A stretch of DNA of 64,000 bases, from NCBI GenBank assembly GCA_023055425.1, contig JALGPY010000012.1:12707922-12771921 (forward strand), in the 5' to 3' direction. Positions 57,915 through 64,000 of the stretch are shown piece after piece. The notes beneath the pieces were generated by a model. The model saw nothing but the letters and a program-made list of their open reading frames with translations. It did not search any database and was not told the DNA's origin. The stretch comes from Linanthus parryae (Eukaryota > Streptophyta > Magnoliopsida > Ericales > Polemoniaceae). A program made the position numbers and the translations under genes. How positions within the stretch are numbered: the first letter of the stretch is position 1; each line of letters starts with the position of its first letter.

Positions 57915-58022
57915 CGATTCCTGAGAAAACAGCACTAGCAAACCCGTGAGGCAACAAAGAGTAAAAAAAACAAAAATAAAATGTAAACTAAACTAATTTC
58001 TAACTAAAACTTGTTTACCGTT

Positions 58023-58042
58023 GTTCCCCGGCAACGGCGCCA
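58023..58042 (-). promoter_or_regulatory. Primer binding site for tRNA-Asp
   Basis: On the minus strand, TGGCGCCGTTGCCGGGGAAC starts a few bases after the LTR end. It is complementary to the 3' end of plant tRNA-Asp, the Athila-type primer. Confidence 0.9.
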
Positions 58043-58048
58043 AAAACT

Positions 58049-59242
58049 TGACACGCTTTCTTACGTGTTACAGCAAGTGCACGGTTCAAGTAATATAGGG
58101 TAGCATTTCAACCCTGAGTTATCGATCCCACGAGGACAATAACGAGATTATCTAGTTAGAAGTTTTGTTTAAAGTGAAGTAACCGGGAGGAAGTTGTTGG
58201 TTTAAGAGTTTGCCACCCCCAAACAAGTGCTGTACTGAAATATGAAAAGACAATGTTTTTGGATTTTATAATTAAACATGGTTTAATTAAATATGAAGAA
58301 AGACTAGGCGATCTATGGATTACCTAGGGTTGTTAGACAATTCGGGATACTGTATTGAAACACGCTAATCCTAATTCAGTTATGCCAGGTAACTAATCAC
58401 TATGATCGTCTTTCGATCTCACGTAGTCCTACGTCATTGTCTACTACAGGTCTTGTCGGTCCACTGTTGTTTACCAATTGGTGGCACTACTATCCAGTGT
58501 CGTCCTGTTGTGTTCATGTTCTCTATCACCCTAGGCCAAGTCTCTTTCAAGCACTCCACCTAAGTACTAGCAATTCCGGGTAGCTACTCCATTGTTGCTA
58601 AGATTGAAGCATCAAACATGAACAATAACTAATATGGATTAAACATTAAGTAAGAACACATAATAATGAATAAAAATCATGCTCTAATGGTCATTCATCT
58701 CATAATTTGGGTGTGTCAATAACCCTAGTTCAACAATACACCAAAAGACTTGAAGAATCGTCACAATCATGAATCCAAAACATGTATCAATCTTCAATAA
58801 TCCGAAAAAACAATGCCTAACATAACCCTAGGCTCTCCATATAGCCTAGAAAATAATCTAGTTGCTCATGGAAATGAAAAGATAATCAAGTTTCTCCATA
58901 GATAATGAAATAGATGAGAAGAAGTGATCAAACGGTGAAATCGCCGAAGAGTAGACGAATCTGGGCAATACCCGAGCTCGAAGATGCTCTCCAATGGTGT
59001 CCCATTGCTCTGCTCCTTCTTCTTAACTCCCTCTATGCGTGATTTGAGATAATTTTCGTGCCTAGGTCGTCCTTCCTTCATAACCCGCAGAATTATTCAG
59101 TAATTACACAATAGCCCCTTAAATCTGCTCCTCATTTCAATAGGCCATATCTTTTTCGTCTGAACTCGGATTTAGCTATGTGACCTATCGTTGGAAAGCT
59201 CTCGGAATCTACTTTCATTTGGAGCTGGTCTCACTCCCAAAT
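58049..59242 (-). repeat. 5' LTR of the Athila-like element, truncated
   Basis: Matches 51058 to about 52263, then stops abruptly near 59242, so about 350 bp of the outer end are missing. The junction leads into a different element. Confidence 0.82.
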
Positions 59243-59824
59243 TAATATATCGAGCTCTTCATCAGTATCTAGTGCAGCCAAGGGATCGACCTCGCCCATG
59301 GGAGGAAGGTCATACAACATGTGCACGTCCTCCAAGGTGGGGGCTGCCTCGAACTCAGCGAAATGGAAGGTATGGGAGATGGGTGAGTACCTCGAAAAGA
59401 GATTCAGATGCATTATTTGATCTAGTTTCACAGCAGCACCCTTTGTAGCTCTGATGGCGTAATAGAACCCAACTTGGGTCAGATTGACGGCATGATAAGT
59501 CAATACATGGTCAGCCCACTCATCCATCAAATCCAGCTTATTCCCGAAAGCCTGGGTAGAGATTTCAGTATGTGGATAGAATCCATTTTCAAGACCCAAT
59601 CTGACTACATCCTTGGCATCAATTAAGTCTAACTATGCTTGACTAGGTGGACGAGTTAGCAATAACAGGTCTTCAGAAACAGGGCCAGGCAACCTCTTTA
59701 ACTTGACACTGGCATGGTAATAGTCTTCATCACCCAGGTAAGGAGCTTTCTTCCACAAAGATTTGGGAAGATCAGGAATTTCATCAGATTCCTTCACAGA
59801 TTTAGTTGCCTTTGTTCTGGCCAT
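59243..59824 (-). pseudogene. Antisense ORF, plant-mobile-domain-like
   Basis: Minus strand. Likely start MARTKATKSVKES at 59824, then LWKKAPYLGDEDYYHASVKL, an in-frame TAG near 59633, and GFYPHTEISTQAFGNK, WADHVLTYHAVNLTQVGFYY, HTFHFAEFEAAPTLEDVHML and YDLPPMGEVDP. The pattern HTFHF...TLEDV...LPPMGE resembles the plant mobile domain family and gag-like proteins of plant repeats. It is cut off at about 59243 by the Athila-like LTR, so the C-terminus is missing. No active-site motif is known to me for this family. Its own leader (about 59825-60340) is rich in short stops and starts near a possible TATA-like AATAAATACTCC (rc near 60360). Confidence 0.6.
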
Positions 59825-60621
59825 TGCTATAGCAAAGAAAAAAAATTGGGGGGATATATCCTCCATTATATTTGACTCAATCAGAAGTTCAAGAACAAAT
59901 TTCAAGCAAATTTACAAGTTCTGGATACTTGAAGAACTGTCTAGTTCAGGTTTAAGAGTTCCAAGATTTTGGATTTAAGTTGGCTCGTATCAGCTTCAAT
60001 TTTGGAAATTACAAGTTCTAGGTTCCAGTTCCCTGGGTTTAAAATTCCAGAATACCATTGTTTCAAAGTTTCAATCTTTTAGGGTTTTAAGAACCTTTTC
60101 CGAAAATTACGAATAATGGCGGGTCTTCGAATGTTTATGGGTTTTAGATTCAACAGATAAAGTCATGACAAGAAGGGGATATTCATATTAGAAGCATTAG
60201 TCCAAAATTGAGCGAACCAACCTTATGTTGTTGAAGCAATTTGAAGGAGACAATTCGTCAAGAAGAACTGGTGATTGATAATCTGGATTTTCTCTCGGAG
60301 ATTCTCGGTAACCATTCACTCTAGAGAGAAGCAGTAGCTTGCAACAATGGAGGATGTGGAGTATTTATTCAAATTTGCTGAAGAGTCGCGTCCTTTCAGT
60401 TGTCGAATCGCAACAGTCACCGCTGAATCACGCAATCACAGGCCTCTGCTGATGTCACGGCTAAAAACCATAGAGGAACAGAAGGCACGACTCTAGGGAT
60501 TCTAGGTTATAATGACACACACGGGGGCTGATTTCTCGGACATTTGAATTGGTGCGTAGCTACAACGCGCGCGCTGGTTTTTGCGCATTGAAGTCCACCT
60601 TATAAGTGTCTCCACGCGCAA

Positions 60622-61246
60622 AAAGGGGGCTAATGTAGATAGTGTGTTCTAGCCATGTGAGTCAACTTACACGTGGCAGTCATCTAGCACATCTGGTGGT
60701 ACTCTGGTACTACACGAGCATTACCCATGCTTATCCGTATGGGGGCTGCGAGACAGGGACCCTCGCATATCATTCCACACGGGACTTGTAGGGACATAGT
60801 GGTTTGGAGGCTAGAGTACCATCTGTCGCGCGCGAGCGACAACCAAGCCCGGGCGCGACCCTTGATTACTGCTTCGAGAGATTTATGGCCACGTGTCCCA
60901 TAAAACCGGTCAACCTCATAACGGTTCTGGTATATGCGGGCGAAGTGCGTAACGGTCCCTATATATGCGGACGAACGTGCCGTTATGGTTTAGGTAATTA
61001 AGCCGCCATTAATGGGCGCATTAACCCACTACAACGGTCACATTTCCACTATATATAGGGTCGTTAACACTTCATTGCAATCTTCTGTTCACGTCGAAGC
61101 TCTGGCCATATACTCTCTCTCTCTCTCTCTCTCTCTCTTAGTTATCACTGCTTACTCTCTCCCTACTCACAACCTACACTCTACGTGTTTCTGTTCTCTA
61201 CCACTGGTGTACACTTGGATCTTCCTCAAAGGATCCTCCTGTATAC
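60622..61246 (+). repeat. Polypurine tract and LTR-like block
   Basis: AAAAAGGGGGC is followed by TAATGTAGATAG, the look of a gypsy polypurine tract and LTR start. A TATA box (CTATATATAGGG, 61051-61062) and a (CT)n run (61112-61138) fit a promoter and transcript start. The right end is lost at 61246, where reverse-strand Sirevirus sequence begins. Confidence 0.6.
61112..61138. repeat. (CT)n microsatellite
   Basis: A pure CT run of about 27 bp downstream of the TATA box of the LTR-like block. Confidence 0.9.
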
Positions 61247-62078
61247 AACTAGGTTTTGAACCTCCGGCCATCTTGATTCTGTCTGAGGCTCTTCTAGTGC
61301 TCATTAGGGTTTGGGAGAAGAATAGAGAGAGGTAGATTTGATACGGAGTGAAGGAGAAGAGAAGAAGATAAATACTGAAAGAGTTTGTGTTTCAAAAGGA
61401 ACCTGCAATCTCTCTGATCTCAAAAGATCTGAAATGATCATAGAGGATTTAAATCTTTGAAGCTGTTAGAAATTAATAATTTAATATTATATTTGGATGA
61501 AAAAGAATTTTGAAAAAGGTAGGGGCAATATTGAGCAAATATCTACAAAGATAGCACCCAATACTAAATGATCCAAGAATTATTCACTAACCAGTTATCA
61601 GACTTATTTTCAAGGATTTTCAGAATGTTCTTTTCAGAATTATTCATTACAAAGATAGCACCCAGTTACCTGATGCTCCCCTTAAACCAATGCATCTTTA
61701 TTTAGCATGCATAATTCCAAGCTTAGAGCTGAAAATCTTTCATCTGGCAATGGTTTAGTAAAGATATATGCAAGTTGCATGTTAGTAGAAACAAATTCAA
61801 GAAAAATATCACCTTTCTCAGCATGATCTCTGATGAAATGGCGTCTGACATCAATGTGCTTGGTTCTTGAATGTTGAACTGGATTCTTCGTAATTGATAT
61901 TGCACTAGTGTTGTCACATTTGATTGGTATGCTTCTGAAATCAAATCCAAGATCTCTCAACTCTTGAGCAATCCATAACACTTGTGAACAACATGCTCCA
62001 GCAGATATATATTCAGCTTCAGCTATTAATAGAGCAACTGAGTGTTGTTTCTTGGAATGCCAACTGAGTTTCCCCACT
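61247..62078 (-). mobile_element. Element E: Sirevirus-like fragment (RNase H end to 3' ORF start)
   Basis: Minus strand. RNase H (62077-61682: LSWHSKKQHSVALLIAEAEY, SAGACCSQVLWIAQELRDLG and HFIRDHAEKGDI, ending MLNKDALV), a short non-coding spacer matching 3032-3487, then the start of the 3' ORF (MSTRRASDRIKMAGG, about 61300-61257). It diverges from element A right after KPS near 61247. Both ends are sharp truncations. Confidence 0.85.
61682..62077 (-). pseudogene. Element E RNase H fragment
   Basis: Minus strand, about 130 codons open, covering the C-terminal half of copia RNase H with the conserved AEAEY motif (the position read as S-T in relatives is L-I here) and ending at the family pol stop. 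It lacks the N-terminal catalytic part. Confidence 0.85.
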
Positions 62079-62812
62079 TACTTTCTTGTCCTTGGCTTCA
62101 CTGCTTCTGTAACTGACTCTTTTATGTTTTTAAAACATAGTTTTGACAAAATCAAAATTTTGCTATTATATGTTCACGATAAAATTTTCACATGGAATGA
62201 CACTGATTTTATTCTAAAATTGACCTCTTTACTTCAACGAGAATTTGAGAAGAAAAATATCGGACCCCTGACCTTTTTCTTAGGTCATCAAATTCAAAGA
62301 ATTTCCTATGGCATATATATTCATCAGACTAAATATTTGGATGATTTACTTACAAGTTTCAACATGACACATTGCAAAGCTTTCCCTACTCCTCTACCAG
62401 CAGGAATAAAATATCATTCTCTTGATGAGAAATCGCTCAAAGATCCCACAATTTTTAGACAATTAGTGGGCTCTCGCCAATACTTGACTTTTACACCACA
62501 TGATATTTATTTTTCGGTCAATCATCTCTCTTTGTTAATGCATCAACTTGAAATTCAAAGCTAAAATAACTTTTAGATATGTGCCGGGTAAAAACTCTCA
62601 TGGCCTTTTTTTATTATAAAAAAGTCTATCTTGCTCTTGAGGCTTATAACAATGCTGACTGGGCTGGTAACCTAACAGATTGACGAAGAACAACATATTT
62701 TGTTGTATTTTTTGGGCCTAACCCAGTGCACTGGGCTGCTAAGAAACAACCCAATGTGTCCCGCTCATGAACTGATGCTGAATACTCTACTCTGCCACAA
62801 CTGCAGCTAAAA
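62079..62812 (+). pseudogene. Element F: RT and RNase H fragment of another copia family
   Basis: Plus strand. The RT C-terminal half is open to 62564: LLLYVHDKIFTW (active-site region, where copia has YVDD), LLQREFEKKNIGPLTFFLGH, YGIYIHQTKYLDDLL and LVGSRQYLTFTPHDIYFSVN. After a frameshift, RNase H follows to 62812: YNNADWAGN, FFGPNPVHWAAKKQPNVSRS and TDAEYSTLPQLQ. Stops occur near 62562, 62682 and 62766. YVHD instead of YVDD indicates loss of polymerase activity. The style (Retrofit/Ale-like) differs from elements A-E. Confidence 0.8.
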
Positions 62813-63114
62813 TGACTTGACTTCAGTATTTTTTTTCGTGATTTCAAACTCTTTATTCTCATGCTCCTTGAATTCTGTGTGATAACTATTCTTCCATCGC
62901 AATGACGGAAAATCTAATTCTTCAAGCTCGTACAAAGCATATCGAATTGTCATATCTTTTACCAAGGGCCTCTCACCACTACAATTCAACACTCTTGAAG
63001 ACAAACTTCTGATTTCAAAACCACCATCAGTTTGAAAGGGAAGAACGACATTTTCATCAGTAAAGACAAAGAAGGAGCACTCTAGAGTTATTTTATACAA
63101 GTAAAATGACTATT
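62813..63114. other. Short stretch between RNase H remnant and LTR-like block
   Basis: About 300 bp with no recognised protein. A minus-strand open stretch of about 97 codons is not recognised and is not called. Confidence 0.4.
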
Positions 63115-63492
63115 CTGTAATAGACAACAAACTATAAGGACTGCCTCTTATATTTCGAACGTATTTTCAACGTTCATGTACGTATAAGACAGCTGTATTT
63201 ACAACTGTCTAAACCAGGGTTAGATGGAAACCATAGTTAGGCCGCTCTATAAATATCTTGTATCTCCGTTTAGGGTTTCATTCATTGAATACAACTCTCT
63301 CTTTCTCAATGTTTCACCTTCTCAGGCGTTTCCCCTTCGATTCTTTGTACTTCACCATCAATTGAATCTATTATGTTTTCGCTGTGAAATTTTGATTTCC
63401 GTCATTTCTTCATCTCAATTTCTTGTATCTTGAGTTTTGGTGTTGAAAAACTAATACCATACATTCCTAGATTGCTAGTATATAATAGAATA
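63115..63492 (+). repeat. LTR-like block of element F
   Basis: Starts TGTAATAGAC, contains a TATA box (CTATAAATATC near 63249), and is followed by TGTTATCAAAG (63494-63504), a two-mismatch version of the initiator-Met primer site. Typical for a short copia LTR. No clear polypurine tract was seen on its left. Confidence 0.4.
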
Positions 63493-63532
63493 TGTTATCA
63501 AAGAATACCGATATCTGAGTAAACTCTCAACC

Positions 63533-63760
63533 ATGATTGCATTTCCTCAATCTTCTCCCCCTGCAACTAACTATTTGCTAATTAACGATGGAGCGTTCAA
63601 ACATATGACTGCTAATCTTCGAAATCTCTCTTATCACAGAGCCGTGCATTAGAGGAGAGGGCATGTTGCAATTGGTAAAGGTCATACTCGTCCTATTAAT
63701 GTTTCTGGTACGATTCTTTTATCTACTGCTAATAATCATTTTACTCGCTCCTTCTGAAAC
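63533..63760 (+). pseudogene. Copia protease remnant downstream of the LTR-like block
   Basis: Plus strand: SSPPATNYLLINDGAFKHMT, then ANLRNLSYHRAVH, a stop, and RRGHVAIGKGHTRPINVSGT. This matches the copia protease pattern with HMT and NL, but the aspartic active-site triad reads NDG. Gag appears to be lost between the primer site and this point. Confidence 0.6.
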
Positions 63761-64000
63761 TATGAGTAATGTTAACTTTTAAAATCACTTCGACTAAATC
63801 ATTTGGTTAGAAAAATGACACAAAATTTTGTTAATACTTTCATAGTGTTGAGTTGTCTCGATGTATAACATTATGAAAAGATTTAACAATTTTTTCATCG
63901 TTTTGTTGATCTGTAGCCCACTCAAATTGATGTCTAAAAGTCTACCAATACCGATAAGAAGAGACAGAGGGAGTATTTGTCAAATATTTTGCATGTATTC
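63761..64000. other. Window end, nothing recognised
   Basis: AT-rich with stops in all frames. Possibly more of the degraded copia interior. Confidence 0.4.

Larger units (their letters stand above)
51058..59242 (-). mobile_element. Athila-like Ty3/gypsy element with gag and protease only
   Basis: Minus strand. 5' LTR (59242-58049, outer end lost), primer site for tRNA-Asp, gag, protease, a 3.3-kb stretch without RT, RNase H or integrase, polypurine tract, and 3' LTR (52619-51058). The protein style and the primer site are those of the Athila group. It is non-autonomous and additionally broken. Confidence 0.85.
59243..61246 (+). mobile_element. 3' end of a gypsy-type element with antisense ORF and LTR
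   Basis: Plus-strand reading: an antisense ORF region (59243-60400), polypurine tract (AAAAAGGGGGC, 60622-60632) and an LTR start at TAATGTAGATAG. Antisense ORFs between pol and the 3' LTR are known in Tat/Grande-type plant gypsy elements. The lineage assignment is inference because no pol is present here. Confidence 0.5.

Noticed and set aside
62807..63100. Minus-strand open frame of 97 codons
   Set aside because: Not recognised, flanked by retroelement remnants, no start context or homolog known to me.

Overview
This window reads as nuclear DNA from a flowering plant, almost certainly a eudicot. The evidence is plant-type Ty1/copia and Ty3/gypsy retrotransposons, a plant Helitron, a fragment of an F-box/FBA gene and a fragment of a REM-type B3 gene. 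The sequence is AT-rich. No intact protein-coding gene was found: every recognisable coding region carries stop codons, frameshifts or truncations. The window is a graveyard of nested mobile elements. No rRNA, functional tRNA or CRISPR array was seen. Family names rest on motif recognition by eye, not on database searches.

Layout. (1) 1-6707: 3' part of a Sirevirus-like (SIRE lineage) copia element A, with integrase, RT, RNase H, an extra 3' ORF and the 3' LTR. (2) 6708-25419 and perhaps beyond: a decayed Helitron, truncated on the left by element A. It carries a complete copia element B (7708-16084, target duplication CCTGG) and a reverse-strand solo LTR (about 16220-17624), both inserted in an array of about 87-bp repeats. 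Its Rep/helicase remnant lies at 21120-25419. (3) 27130-28263: F-box/FBA pseudogene on the minus strand. (4) 29313-about 29800: probable 5' end of a second Helitron of the same family. (5) about 30040-44923: Sirevirus-like element C. The tail of another copy sits before its 5' LTR, and it contains a 4.39-kb internal tandem duplication of integrase to 3' ORF. (6) 45005-45958: REM-type B3 pseudogene. (7) 48593-49241: LTR and gag stub of a small copia element on the minus strand. (8) 49233-51057: tandem repeats, a 57-unit TA microsatellite and a 41-bp-arm hairpin. (9) 51058-about 59242: Athila-like gypsy element on the minus strand with gag and protease but no recognisable RT or integrase. (10) about 59243-61246: 3' end of a gypsy element carrying an antisense ORF, a polypurine tract and an LTR. 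(11) 61247-62078: reverse-strand Sirevirus fragment. (12) 62079-64000: RT/RNase H fragment, LTR-like block and protease remnant of another copia family.

The most distinctive signal is a family of imperfect palindromes with core TTTCAAGGCCTTGAAA. They occur in clusters, often as pairs about 35-40 bp apart, in the LTRs and non-coding parts of the Sirevirus-like elements A, C and E and nowhere else in the window. They are a candidate lineage-specific cis signal. The other main observations are the internal duplication of element C with a shared RT/RNase H deletion, the repeat array interrupted by two independent insertions, the antisense ORF upstream of a gypsy LTR, and loss of catalytic residues in the Helitron and element B proteins.
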